A DNA stretch of 64,000 bases from Trueperella pyogenes (GCF_900460345.1 NZ_UHHW01000002.1:1798001-1862000), one strand, 5' to 3'. Counted from the stretch's first letter, positions 39,011-48,236 are shown. A program made the numbers and translations. Notes: a model not told the origin generated them from the sequence alone.

Positions 39011-40174
39011 TCAGCTTTCACCGACGACAGGCTCGCGCAGAAAACTGTGGAAGGCCATCAGACAAGCACCACGAGCTGCGGTTAATTGCCCGTGCTTTGA
39101 TGTACGAATTCGCAAGTTAGACCAGCGCGAGGAAAGAACACGATATTGAATCTCGGCCGACAGGAGATTTTCCATATGCGGGAACAGGATACTTAAATTT
39201 CCGCCCAGGATAACCAGATCTAGATCCAGTAAGTTGAGAGCATTTGCTAAAGCCCGACCGAGGGAAGTACTTGCTAGATCGACCGCATCTCGGGCGATAC
39301 TACTACCGTGTTTAAATGCCATCACAAGATCATTAACCGATGTCCCTGCCGGGAAATTGCGCAAGAGGCTAGCTTCTCCCGCATACTGTTCCAAACAGCC
39401 GTTAGCCCCACAGCCACACTGAGGGCCATTTGGGTCGATACACATATGCCCAATCTCGCCCGCCCAGCCATTCTTACCTGTGAATAGTTCTCCGTTTATT
39501 GCGATGGATGCCCCAATTCCTACTTCACCCGACATGTATACGAAAGACTGTTCGGAAGACGGAGCTCCTGGCCTCTCATACAAAAACGAGAAAGCGCTAG
39601 CATCAGCCTCATTGACCACCTGCTTTTGTGCAGAAACGCCAAATATAGGAAGCGTATCTGTCTTTACTTGCTCCCAACCCAGATTAGGCGCAGTGATGAT
39701 CGTTGAAGTCTGCTTATCAACGAGCCCCGGCACGCACAAGGTGACGCCAACGATACGAGTAGACGCTGGATATTGCCATTGTGACAGTAAAGTCTCTAAC
39801 TCGTTGAATACCACTTTAGGGGTTGAATTTCGATAGTTTCCAGACTTTATTGCGGAAAACGCCACCATTCCAGAAAGATCGAGTACTACTACGGAAAGGT
39901 AGTGAATATTTATCTCTAAGCCGATGCACACATACGTCAAGCTGCTTGCAGTGAGCGGCACCGAGGGACGTCCTGTCGCTCCTGCTAGTGCAGGAAGTTC
40001 TGTCAGTAGATTCCAGTCGACGAGGTCGCTTACTAATCGAGAAACCGTCGCACGAGTTAAATCCGTTCGTTGCGCAACTTGCGCGCGAGAGATAGGACTT
40101 TCGGCGCTTAGAATTGTCCGTAACACGAGAGACAAATTGGAGATGCGGAGATTCTGTGATGTGGCCGCAGGCAT
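39011..40174 (-). CDS. ROK-family transcriptional repressor (XylR/NagC type)
   Basis: A 387-residue ROK regulator with an N-terminal winged helix (ILSAESPISRAQVAQRTDLTRATVSRLVSDL) and an ATPase-fold sugar sensor. The sensor contains ASIAINGELFTGKNGWAGEIGHMCIDPNG and the zinc-binding CGCGANGCLEQYAG, followed by GRALANALNLLDLDLVILGGNLS. It diverges from the alpha-xylosidase gene, so it probably represses the GH31-importer D operon in the absence of a xyloside or xylose. It is the closest relative in the window of the degenerate repressor next to xylA. ATG 40174 has AAAGGA upstream. Confidence 0.9.
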   Translation of the reverse strand: MPAATSQNLRISNLSLVLRTILSAESPISRAQVAQRTDLTRATVSRLVSDLVDWNLLTELPALAGATGRPSVPLTASSLTYVCIGLEINIHYLSVVVLDLSGMVAFSAIKSGNYRNSTPKVVFNELETLLSQWQYPASTRIVGVTLCVPGLVDKQTSTIITAPNLGWEQVKTDTLPIFGVSAQKQVVNEADASAFSFLYERPGAPSSEQSFVYMSGEVGIGASIAINGELFTGKNGWAGEIGHMCIDPNGPQCGCGANGCLEQYAGEASLLRNFPAGTSVNDLVMAFKHGSSIARDAVDLASTSLGRALANALNLLDLDLVILGGNLSILFPHMENLLSAEIQYRVLSSRWSNLRIRTSKHGQLTAARGACLMAFHSFLREPVVGES

Positions 40175-40320
40175 AGCGTAAATTCCTTTTATTCCCTGGT
40201 CGTATGTCTCTGCTTTGAATCATACTGCTTTCTGCTGTTTAAACGTGAACCCATACTACCGATCGCGGAAACATGATTTCACGGAAATGGAATACTGTCA
40301 CAGCGCAGAATAACAGAGAC

Positions 40321-40362
40321 TTTGTTTTATTGATTGACAAACAATTATTCGTCATTCATGCT
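40321..40362 (+). promoter_or_regulatory. promoter and ROK operator candidate of the alpha-xylosidase operon
   Basis: TTGACA (40334-40339) and CATGCT (40357-40362) with 17 bases between them form a plausible promoter. Arms TTGTTT (40322-40327) and AAACAA (40339-40344) overlap the -35 box, a position suited to a repressor. A second symmetric element, GTTTAAAC (40237-40244), lies nearer the ROK gene. Confidence 0.4.
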
Positions 40363-40397
40363 TGTCTTGTTAGCACGTTTCAAAGGAGTGGGTGCAC

Positions 40398-42665
40398 ATG
40401 AAGTTTACGGACGGTTATTGGCTCTACCGCAATGGCTGGTCTGTGCTACATCCACGCACCATTCAACGCATTGAGAAGATTGAACGCGGTATACGTATTT
40501 ATGCCCCTACTTCGTATTTAGTTGAACGAGGAGATGAAGTCGGCGCTACGATCTTGACGATCTCCATAACAGCTGTTGCCGAGGGAATTGTTAAGACAAA
40601 AATTGAGCACTTCTATGGCTACCTCAACCCGCAACCAGTCTTCGATATCGCGCAGGATCAAGCCCCCAACTATTCCGTCAGAATAGTTGGGACGGAAGGG
40701 GTGTTAGCTTCTGGAGATCTTAGAGTGAAAATCGGATCATCCGACGGCTTTCGCATTGAGTATTATCGAGGGGACGAACTCCTCACAGCTTCCATACCGC
40801 GCTCTACTGGCCTTGCAGTATCTCCCAAAGGGGAAAAGTTTTTACACGAACAGCTTCTCGTTCAGCCAAATGAATTTGTTTATGGGCTTGGTGAACGATT
40901 TGGGCCAACAATCAAAAATGGTCAACATATCGAGATGTGGAATGCAGATGGCGGGACAGCCACCCAACAGGCGTACAAGAACGTTCCGTTTTACCTCACG
41001 AATCGAAATTACGGCGTGCTGGTCAATCATCCGGAGAAGGTTGAATACGAAGTCTGCTCGGAGATCAATTCAAGAGTACAGTTCTCAGTTCCTGGCGACA
41101 GCCTTGAGTATTTTGTTATTACAGGTGCAGATCCTAAAGATGTCATAAAAAGATACACTGATCTGACAGGCAAACCGCCACACGTGCCAGAATGGTCTTA
41201 TGGATTGTGGCTATCAACGTCTTTCCGAACCGACTACTCAGAGGAAACCGTTACAGGCTTCCTCGACGAAATGGACAAGCTTGGCATTTCTGTCTCAGTG
41301 TTACACCTCGACTGCTATTGGATGAGGCCATCCCACTGGTGTGACCTCGTTTGGGATCCCGAAAAGTTCCCTGACCCAGATCGCATGCTCCGCAACTATC
41401 ATGAGCGTGGAATCAAGGTGTGCGTATGGATCAATCCTTATCTGGGGCAGCAGTCAGATGTCTGGAGCGAGGCCAAGGTTAAAGGATACCTGCTTAAGGC
41501 TACCGATGGCTCTGTTCGACAGTGGGATCACTGGCAAAGCGGACTTTCCTGGATTGATTTCACAAATCCCGAAGCCACCGAATGGTGGAAATCCAAATTA
41601 AAAGAATTACTCCGTCAAGGCGTGGACTGCTTTAAAACAGATTTTGGAGAGCGCGTGCCAACTGATGTCATTTGGCACGACGGCTCCGATCCAATGCGCA
41701 TGCATAACTACTACACCTATCTCTACAATCGTGCGGCCTATGAGGCTATTGCGGAAGAACGTGGCGAGCAGGAGGCATTGGTATTCGCGCGCTCGGCGAC
41801 CGTCGGAAGCCAAACACTCCCCGTTCACTGGGGAGGCGATTCGGAACCTACATTTGTATCGATGGCTGAGACTTTACGGGGAGGTTTAGGATTTGGCCTT
41901 ACCGGATTCCCGTACTGGTCACACGATATGGGAGGTTTTGAGGGGCAACCTGATCCTGTTCTGTTCAGCCGCTGGTTCGCTTTCGGCATGTTTTCCTCCC
42001 ATTCTCGTTTACACGGATCGAATAGTTATCGGGTGCCGTGGATTTATGGTGAGGACGCGGTACGGGTCGCAAAGAAATTTACACAAATAAAACGAATGTT
42101 GCTTCCATATCTCAGGCAGCTGGAGAATGATGCAACAGAACTGTCCATACCGTTTATTCGCCATATGATTCTAGAATTCCCGAACGACCTTGGCAGTGCC
42201 ACTGTGGACACTCAATATATGTTTGGCCCAAACATCCTTGTAGCACCAGTTTTTAACAATGCTGGTGACGCCGATGTGTATCTCCCGACGGCGGGGTGGA
42301 CGTCTCTGCTGACTGGCGAGCGATACGAGGAACGCGGCTGGTTCAGGCAGCAATATGCGATTGATGTTCTTCCGTTGCTTGTTCCAGATGGAGCCGTCAT
42401 TCCTCTCCTACTCGAGGATGGGAGGAAAGTATTAGCGCTCTTTGCCCCTCAGGACGGGGAAACTGAGATTACGGTCGAATGGAAAGAAGGTGAGCGAGAA
42501 AAGATAGTTCTGCAAGTTTTCGGCGAAAACGTTGATGTCACCTCACCTGATTGTGGAGTTGCTGCGCTCGCAATCTATAACGCTTCGAGCAATGAACTCG
42601 TAGATTCCACAACGAATGAGCTTTTACCTTTGGCGGCACCGAAAATTTGGAAAACGCTGAAATAA
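40398..42665 (+). CDS. yicI: alpha-xylosidase (GH31, YicI type)
   Basis: A 755-residue GH31 enzyme that is extensively similar to E. coli YicI. Shared blocks include MKFTDGYWL at the N-terminus, VYGLGERFGP, EMWNADGGTATQQAYKNVPFY, WSYGLWLSTSFRT and FARSATVGSQ. The nucleophile is Asp 415 in FKTDFGER and the acid/base is Asp 481 in HWGGDSE. YicI releases alpha-linked xylose from isoprimeverose and similar xylosides. Start ATG 40398 is chosen over GTG 40392 because AAAGGAG lies 9 bases before it. There is no signal peptide, so it acts on imported substrate, presumably delivered by importer D encoded just downstream. Confidence 0.95.
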   Translation: MKFTDGYWLYRNGWSVLHPRTIQRIEKIERGIRIYAPTSYLVERGDEVGATILTISITAVAEGIVKTKIEHFYGYLNPQPVFDIAQDQAPNYSVRIVGTEGVLASGDLRVKIGSSDGFRIEYYRGDELLTASIPRSTGLAVSPKGEKFLHEQLLVQPNEFVYGLGERFGPTIKNGQHIEMWNADGGTATQQAYKNVPFYLTNRNYGVLVNHPEKVEYEVCSEINSRVQFSVPGDSLEYFVITGADPKDVIKRYTDLTGKPPHVPEWSYGLWLSTSFRTDYSEETVTGFLDEMDKLGISVSVLHLDCYWMRPSHWCDLVWDPEKFPDPDRMLRNYHERGIKVCVWINPYLGQQSDVWSEAKVKGYLLKATDGSVRQWDHWQSGLSWIDFTNPEATEWWKSKLKELLRQGVDCFKTDFGERVPTDVIWHDGSDPMRMHNYYTYLYNRAAYEAIAEERGEQEALVFARSATVGSQTLPVHWGGDSEPTFVSMAETLRGGLGFGLTGFPYWSHDMGGFEGQPDPVLFSRWFAFGMFSSHSRLHGSNSYRVPWIYGEDAVRVAKKFTQIKRMLLPYLRQLENDATELSIPFIRHMILEFPNDLGSATVDTQYMFGPNILVAPVFNNAGDADVYLPTAGWTSLLTGERYEERGWFRQQYAIDVLPLLVPDGAVIPLLLEDGRKVLALFAPQDGETEITVEWKEGEREKIVLQVFGENVDVTSPDCGVAALAIYNASSNELVDSTTNELLPLAAPKIWKTLK

Positions 42666-42705
42666 ACATTTGAATCACCAATAGTTCTTCACAAAGGAGA
42701 GAAGG

Positions 42706-43953
42706 ATGAACAAGACAAGGTTGTCGCGTTCCGCGGCGCTCATTGGAGCTGCTGCACTCGTAGGCGTTTCCCTCACGGGGTGTGGGGGCACTAAGGAGAC
42801 AGATACTAGTTCCAAGGGATCTGAAAATCAGGTCACTCTGGAAGTCTGGGATTATCTAGGCCAAGGAGTTTCAAATGAAGCCATGGAAGCGTCAGTTGCG
42901 GCATTTGAAAAGGCTAATCCGAATATCAAAATCAAGCGTACGTCATTTGCGTATGCAGACCTATCTACGTCAATTGTACAGGGTGGAATTGGTGGTTCAC
43001 TTCCCGATGTAGCTATCGCTGATGTCGTCGATACTCAGAATTTTGCCTCGCTAACATTGCTGATGGACGTGACAGATAATTTTGCTGAAAAATCGAACGA
43101 GTTTTTCGATGGGCCATGGAGCTCAACACAATTTAATGGCAAAACTGTGGCGCTGCCTTTGAATTCCAATAACCTCGCCCTTTACTACAACAAGGCTATG
43201 TTCAAGGAAGCCGGAGTAGAAGTCCCCACAACATGGCAAGAGCTTCATGATACTGGCAAAGTTCTCGCTAGAGACGGGAAGAGTGCACTGGCGATATCTG
43301 CGATTAAGTCTGAGCAAGGATCATTCCAGGTTTTGCCCTTTGTTTGGCAGACTGGAGGAGACCTAAAGAATTATGATAAGTCCGGTGCCGAAGCCCTTAC
43401 TTACCTTAAGCGTCTTATTGATGATGGAGTCATGTCTTCCTCAGTTACGAACTACACTCAGGAGGACGCGCGGACACAGTTTGTTACTGAAAACGTCGCG
43501 ATGATGATTAATGGTCCGTGGGAACTGCAGAACCTAAAAGCGGAGAATATTGATTTCGGAGTCGCAATGTTGCCGAAAGGGGCAGAATCCGCCACCGGAC
43601 TTGGGGGCGAGAATATCCTTGCTTTTGCAGGCAGCAAGCATCCTGAAGAAGCCAAGAAATTCATGGAATTCATGGCACTGGGCCAAGGAACCAAGACGTA
43701 CCTCGACAAATCAGGACAGCTCACAGCTCGTAAGGATCTAAGCGGAGCCCTTGAGACTTCTAAAGACGAAAATATGGCTGTCTTTGAAGCACAAATGGAA
43801 TACGCGCGTGCGCGTGCATATGGAGGCGAATATAATAAAATCTCTGAAGCGATCCAAATCTCGATCCAGGCTGCTTTAACTGGTAGCTCGTCTCCGGAAG
43901 ATGCCGCAAAAACGGCTGCCGATACTATTAAACCGTTACTGCCTACGAAATGA
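42706..43953 (+). CDS. sugar ABC substrate-binding lipoprotein (CUT1), importer D
   Basis: A 415-residue lipoprotein with lipobox LTGCG (Cys about 26). The mature region begins VTLEVWDYLGQGVSNEAMEASVAAFEKANPNIKI and later shows GGSLPDVAIADV and NVAMMINGPWELQ, as in maltose/oligosaccharide binding proteins. The gene starts 40 bases after the alpha-xylosidase stop with AAAGGAGAG before the ATG. By context it binds an alpha-xylosidic oligosaccharide. Confidence 0.92.
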   Translation: MNKTRLSRSAALIGAAALVGVSLTGCGGTKETDTSSKGSENQVTLEVWDYLGQGVSNEAMEASVAAFEKANPNIKIKRTSFAYADLSTSIVQGGIGGSLPDVAIADVVDTQNFASLTLLMDVTDNFAEKSNEFFDGPWSSTQFNGKTVALPLNSNNLALYYNKAMFKEAGVEVPTTWQELHDTGKVLARDGKSALAISAIKSEQGSFQVLPFVWQTGGDLKNYDKSGAEALTYLKRLIDDGVMSSSVTNYTQEDARTQFVTENVAMMINGPWELQNLKAENIDFGVAMLPKGAESATGLGGENILAFAGSKHPEEAKKFMEFMALGQGTKTYLDKSGQLTARKDLSGALETSKDENMAVFEAQMEYARARAYGGEYNKISEAIQISIQAALTGSSSPEDAAKTAADTIKPLLPTK

Positions 43954-44909
43954 ACCTGATGACTACGGACAGAGACGCTGCCGTGGTTAAACCTCCCTCA
44001 ATGAGGAAGTTTGGCCGGACCATCTCAGAAAAGAGAATGGTCCGGCTCGGGTTGACCCTAGCAGCACCCGCGATTATTTACATTTTGGTATTTTTGGCGT
44101 TTCCGCTATTTTACAATCTCTTTATCTCCATAACGGACGCTAACGGCGCAAATCTGGTTCAAGGAACTTTTGTTTTCAATAGCTTTGCGAACTACAAAGT
44201 TACTTTGTTAGATCCAGAGTTTTGGAACAGCGTTACGCTGAGTGTGGTATTTACCGCTGCATGCCTAGTGGCTCAGTATATTTTTGGTTTTGGCCTGGCT
44301 CTATTCTTCCGTAAGCCGTTCGTGGGTAATGGATTTATTAGGGCTATCCTTCTTGTGGGCTGGATTCTTCCTCCAGTGGTCACGGGCACAATTTTCAGAT
44401 GGCTCTTCGATTCTGACTACGGAGTTTTCAACTTTTTTCTTCAAGGTATTGGGCTGATTGATCACCCTATTAAGTGGCTAACCGAGGGGGGAACTGCACT
44501 ATTTGCCGTTATCTTTGCGAACCTATGGGTGGGCATTCCTTTCAACATGTTGCTGCTGCTTTCGGGCTTGCAGGCGATTGACGAGGTGCTATACGAGGCT
44601 GCTGAAGTGGATGGCGCGAGTAGATGGAAACAGTTCTGGCACATAACTTTTCCTATGATGAAGCCTGTCTCCATATCGGTCTTGTTACTCGGAGTAATCA
44701 ACACATATAAGGTGTTTGATCTTATTTTCACCATGACGAAGGGAGGACCTGTGAATGCTACCCAAACGTTACCTTTGTATACGTATAACGAAACCTATCG
44801 TTTGTTCGAGTTTGGCAACGGTGCAGCCGCATCTACATTAACGCTGATTTTCCCTCTGATATTGGCGTGGTTCTATGTTAAAAGCTTGAGGGAAGAGGAC
44901 TCCCTATGA
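43950..44909 (+). CDS. sugar ABC permease, MalF type, importer D
   Basis: A 319-residue permease with six membrane segments and the EAA loop LYEAAEVDGASRWKQFWHI near residue 217; the distal MTKGGPVNATQTLPLYTY is typical. Its ATG overlaps the binding-protein stop (ATGA), so translation is coupled. Confidence 0.92.
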   Translation: MNLMTTDRDAAVVKPPSMRKFGRTISEKRMVRLGLTLAAPAIIYILVFLAFPLFYNLFISITDANGANLVQGTFVFNSFANYKVTLLDPEFWNSVTLSVVFTAACLVAQYIFGFGLALFFRKPFVGNGFIRAILLVGWILPPVVTGTIFRWLFDSDYGVFNFFLQGIGLIDHPIKWLTEGGTALFAVIFANLWVGIPFNMLLLLSGLQAIDEVLYEAAEVDGASRWKQFWHITFPMMKPVSISVLLLGVINTYKVFDLIFTMTKGGPVNATQTLPLYTYNETYRLFEFGNGAAASTLTLIFPLILAWFYVKSLREEDSL

Positions 44910-45793
44910 GGTCAATATCGCACACGAATGCTGGCATTGACGGATCGCATTTGGCAAGACCCAAGAGAGATCTGAAGATAGTCATCGGGAAACCGATTCT
45001 AGGGTGGGCTATCGCTGCAATCTACTTATTTCCAGTTTATTGGATGATTAATACATCCTTTAAAACGGGGAAGGCGATGTTTGTAAACCCGCCCCAGATG
45101 TATCCACACAAACCATACTTTGGCTCATACGACGCAGCGTTGAATGGCAACTACGGGGTTTGGCAGGCACTCCTAAATTCCATGTTTATTGCTCTATCAG
45201 TCCTATTCTTGACACTTTTAATCGCCATACCGGCGTCGTATGCTGTCGCCCGTATGCGAGGACGAGTCACGACATCCATGATGGTCATGCTCACGATCGT
45301 GCAGCTACTTCCTGCAATAGCAATTTCGATACCGATGTTTGTTATGTTCAGACAGGTTGGTCTGATTAATTCCTACATATCGATAATTGTCGCAGATATA
45401 TCTGTTACCTTGCCTTTTGCTGTGATCCTCTTGAGACCGTACTTTAAGATGTTTCCTTATGAGGTAGAAGAGGCTGCTCGCTTGGATGGTTTGTCGTCAG
45501 TAGGAACAATTGTCCGAGTGGTCATGCCTACGATCAGGCCAGGCCTCATTATGATCTCATCGTTCGCATTCCTCATGGCCTGGGGAGAGTTCACATTTGC
45601 ACTAACTCTATCGACTGATCAATCTATACAACCATTAACAGTCGCATTGAACCGATTGATTGGCCAGTACAGCACAAATTGGAATGACCTTATGGCTGTT
45701 GCCACCATTATTGCCCTGCCAGTTCTTGTAATATTCGTTGTACTTCAGCGTTATATTGTGGCAGGCCTTGCCGGTGGCGCTACTAAAGGCTGA
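44906..45793 (+). CDS. sugar ABC permease, MalG type, importer D
   Basis: A 295-residue permease with six hydrophobic segments, WMINTSFKTGKAMF early on and the EAA loop EVEEAARLDGLSSVGTIVRV near residue 190. It overlaps the preceding gene by 4 bases and ends the alpha-xylosidase operon; a very stable hairpin follows at 45865-45910. As in importers A-C, the ATPase gene is missing from the operon. Confidence 0.92.
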   Translation: MRSISHTNAGIDGSHLARPKRDLKIVIGKPILGWAIAAIYLFPVYWMINTSFKTGKAMFVNPPQMYPHKPYFGSYDAALNGNYGVWQALLNSMFIALSVLFLTLLIAIPASYAVARMRGRVTTSMMVMLTIVQLLPAIAISIPMFVMFRQVGLINSYISIIVADISVTLPFAVILLRPYFKMFPYEVEEAARLDGLSSVGTIVRVVMPTIRPGLIMISSFAFLMAWGEFTFALTLSTDQSIQPLTVALNRLIGQYSTNWNDLMAVATIIALPVLVIFVVLQRYIVAGLAGGATKG

Positions 45794-45864
45794 CCTAAGA
45801 ACACTACTCGGATCGGTGGTTGAAGCGTTTTGTCTACCGAGTTCAACGCACAACTCACTCTAGC

Positions 45865-45910
45865 CGCAGTTTAGGGGGCTTGTGCGGCTGCACAAGCCCC
45901 CTAAACTGCG
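45865..45910 (+). terminator. 21-bp perfect hairpin terminator after importer D
   Basis: Arms 45865-45885 and 45890-45910 are perfectly complementary over 21 bases around the loop GGCT. It starts 71 bases after the permease stop codon. This is the most stable simple hairpin in the window and would end the GH31-importer D transcript. The T-run is short. Confidence 0.8.
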
Positions 45911-46258
45911 TACCCCTAGTGGCAAGCCGTGCCCACACCCGGAAGATACGGATGGACATGGCCAACATTAGATAGGCACTCACATATACGACAGGAAACG
46001 AGCGCCAGGTCTATGACGATCCGGGAAGGAATCATCTTAGAACACATCTGACATGAGTCACGACTTCATGCCAACAATCTTCTGATCAAGTTGGCGAGGT
46101 GAGCTAGATATCAGCGATCACCAATACCAATCCTGGCAGCAATTACCACACCAGCCTTCCCAAAGCTGGCAAACGCCTCAGGACGACGACTTGTCATAGC
46201 ACACAAAGTTGATGAACCCCGTGAGCCCTGGCTAATACTCGACAGCCACCTAACAACG
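45911..46258. other. intergenic stretch without a recognisable gene
   Basis: About 350 bases between the hairpin and the toxin-antitoxin promoter hold only short, interrupted frames on either strand. I could not match any translated piece to a known family. The stretch may be decayed sequence. Confidence 0.5.
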
Positions 46259-46274
46259 TATTACATGTGTAATA
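46259..46274. promoter_or_regulatory. candidate autoregulatory operator of the relBE pair
   Basis: Arms TATTAC (46259-46264) and GTAATA (46269-46274) flank ATGT, 21 bases before the antitoxin start. Ribbon-helix-helix antitoxins commonly bind such short palindromes in their own promoter. Confidence 0.45.
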
Positions 46275-46295
46275 GCGACGGGAAGTGGTCATCCC

Positions 46296-46520
46296 ATGCC
46301 AACAATCAGCCTGCGAGTCCCCGATGAGGAGTTTGCTATTTTTAAGTCTTTCGCAAGACACAACAACACGAGTGTTTCCGAAATGATCCGTCAGACAATC
46401 CTCGAACGTATTGAGACAGAATACGACTTGAGCATTTTTGCCGAATACGAGGAACAAAAGGAATCTGGCGAACTCGATACACGTCCGATCAGCGAGCTGT
46501 GGGATGAGCTTGGCATATGA
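46296..46520 (+). CDS. RelB/DinJ-type ribbon-helix-helix antitoxin
   Basis: A 74-residue protein starting MPTISLRVPDEEFAIFKSFA, a ribbon-helix-helix DNA-binding head, followed by SVSEMIRQTILERIE and an acidic C-terminal tail (EYEEQKESGELDTRPISELWDELGI) that would wrap the toxin. Length, charge pattern and the 4-base overlap with the next gene are typical of type II antitoxins of the RelB group. It should neutralise a RelE toxin and repress its own promoter. Confidence 0.85.
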   Translation: MPTISLRVPDEEFAIFKSFARHNNTSVSEMIRQTILERIETEYDLSIFAEYEEQKESGELDTRPISELWDELGI

Positions 46521-46738
46521 GCTATGCGGTTCTGACAACTAATCGTTTTGATAAGGCATTCAAGAAACTCGACTCGCACACCCAGAAAATTATCAAAGGT
46601 TGGATCACAAAAACCTCATCGATTGCGCAGATCCTAGGGTCACGCGGCAAAGGCCTGACAGCGACGCGTGGCCATCCGTGGGCGTATCTCCGCGCTCAGC
46701 ACAGCGAGCCGCTCACAAAAACTATTCCGCGCCAATAG
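46517..46738 (+). pseudogene. RelE-type toxin, C-terminally truncated or frameshifted
   Basis: The first 50 or so residues (MSYAVLTTNRFDKAFKKLDSHTQ, then KGWITKT and SRGKGLTATRGHPW) match the start of RelE mRNA interferases. After HPWAY the sequence (LRAQHSEPLTKTIPRQ) loses the family's usual continuation, in which a WRYRxGDYR-like strand and the final basic residues form the active site. The product has 73 residues instead of about 85-90. Another frame downstream (NRCIIYDACRPHLEIL) could be the displaced end, but it runs antisense into the sulfatase gene. The toxin is most likely inactive. Confidence 0.65.
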
Positions 46739-46743
46739 ATGCA

Positions 46744-48165
46744 TCATTTACGATGCGTGTCGTCCCCATCTAGAGATTCTTCTTCAAACACGTAGAGCCG
46801 AGAATCTGCATAGCCTGTGCTCGGCGGATGCACCTGCCCGCGCCCACGGATATCCCGACCAAAGGCTCGATTAACTTCCGTCTCGTGGGCTGCGAACCAG
46901 TCGGCCAGCCAGGCAGTGAGTTGCGCCTGAATCTCACGATATTCGGCAGTATCTGCGACATTGTTGCGTTCTTCAGGGTCGACTCGGAAGTCATACAATT
47001 CGCGCGGTCCATTGAAGCGGTCAATGTATTTGTAGTCGCCGTAGCGAATCATGCGCCCGCCTCCGTATTCGTCGAACACCATGACAGGGCCTGCGTTTTC
47101 TGCCGCCTCTCCACGCACGAGCGCAGCGACCGACCCAGCAGCTCGCAATGGGTCTTCCGGAGCTTGCACACCTGCCAGCTCACAGACAGTTTCGAAGAAT
47201 GAGCACGCCGACACATGCTCAATGACGGTACGCCGTTCAGATTGCCCCGGAAGATGCATCAGACATGGCACACGGACTGAGTTCTCCCAGAAGTTGAGCG
47301 GATAGGTGCCGTTGCCTTTACCCCAAAGGCCGTGCTGGCCGCAGCTAAATCCATTATCCGCCATGTAGATGAACACGGTGTCGTCATGAAGACCATGCTC
47401 GGTGAGGGCATCGTTTATCTGGCCGATCGCACGATCGACTCCGCTCAACGACGCCGCATACCCACGCAAGCTAGGAACCGGATCTGCGAAAGCGTCGGCA
47501 AAATCGTTGTAGGTCTGTGTCCACGGATGCGGCGTTTCACGCGGAATCGAGGGAAAATCTGTGTCTTTGTACAGGTCAAGCAGGTCACGTGGGTGGTTGT
47601 CGATCCACGGAGAGTGGGGAGCGGTGAAGTTTACGAGGAGGAAGAAGGGTTTAGTTTGATCACGCTGTGACAGAAAATCGCATGCGCGATCGGCCACTGC
47701 ATACGTGAAATACTGTGGCTCGCTCGCCTCTTGCCCATTTTCGTCCCAAATAGGCGCCTCGTAGTACGGCCCGCCTCCGTAGCGGTGTGCGTACCAATAG
47801 TCGAAGCCTGCCGCAGGCTGTTTGGAGGTGCCCACATGCCACTTTCCTACCATGGCGCAGGTGTAACCGCTGCCGCTCAGCACTTCTGGCAACGTGGCGA
47901 CGTCGGAAAGGAAATTCTCTTCTCGGTCGTCTGGGTGACGCCCGCCCACGAGCCAGTCGTGAATACCATGTGCAGACGGCATCCGCCCGGTAAGCAGGGA
48001 ACCACGCGCTGGCGAGCACACAGGTGAAGCACAATAGTAATTTTCGAAAACCGTCGATTGAGAGCAGAGCGCATCAAGATTCGGCGTCTGGAGTTCAGGC
48101 CAGTGCTCGCTGGTTGCCCACGGCCCCTGGTCGTCGGTTACTACGACCACAAAGTTAGTTGTCAT
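46744..48165 (-). CDS. type I (formylglycine) sulfatase
   Basis: This 473-residue arylsulfatase-superfamily enzyme has metal-binding Asp residues in VVVVTDDQG (Asp 11, Asp 12) and the modification motif C-S-P-A-R (Cys 50), converted to formylglycine after translation. GKWHVG, the APHSPW region and MADNGFSCGQHG supply the remaining active-site residues. There is no signal peptide, so it acts in the cytoplasm on an imported sulfate ester. ATG 48165 (AGGA upstream) is preferred to ATG 48195, since sulfatases begin just before the TDDQG motif. It diverges from a LacI gene. The maturase is encoded in the same cluster. The substrate is not deducible, though N-acetylglucosamine or other hexose sulfates are possible. 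Confidence 0.92.
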   Translation of the reverse strand: MTTNFVVVVTDDQGPWATSEHWPELQTPNLDALCSQSTVFENYYCASPVCSPARGSLLTGRMPSAHGIHDWLVGGRHPDDREENFLSDVATLPEVLSGSGYTCAMVGKWHVGTSKQPAAGFDYWYAHRYGGGPYYEAPIWDENGQEASEPQYFTYAVADRACDFLSQRDQTKPFFLLVNFTAPHSPWIDNHPRDLLDLYKDTDFPSIPRETPHPWTQTYNDFADAFADPVPSLRGYAASLSGVDRAIGQINDALTEHGLHDDTVFIYMADNGFSCGQHGLWGKGNGTYPLNFWENSVRVPCLMHLPGQSERRTVIEHVSACSFFETVCELAGVQAPEDPLRAAGSVAALVRGEAAENAGPVMVFDEYGGGRMIRYGDYKYIDRFNGPRELYDFRVDPEERNNVADTAEYREIQAQLTAWLADWFAAHETEVNRAFGRDIRGRGQVHPPSTGYADSRLYVFEEESLDGDDTHRK

Positions 48166-48236
48166 TGCTATATCCTGATTTTTCTTGTCTAACATCTACA
48201 TGAGAGGGTTTTCACCCGTGTGGAAGTGAGGTTGCG

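Noticed and set aside
45911..46258. A possible transposase or recombinase fragment before the toxin-antitoxin pair.
   Set aside because: Translations in all frames gave only short pieces without catalytic motifs, and no terminal inverted repeats were visible.
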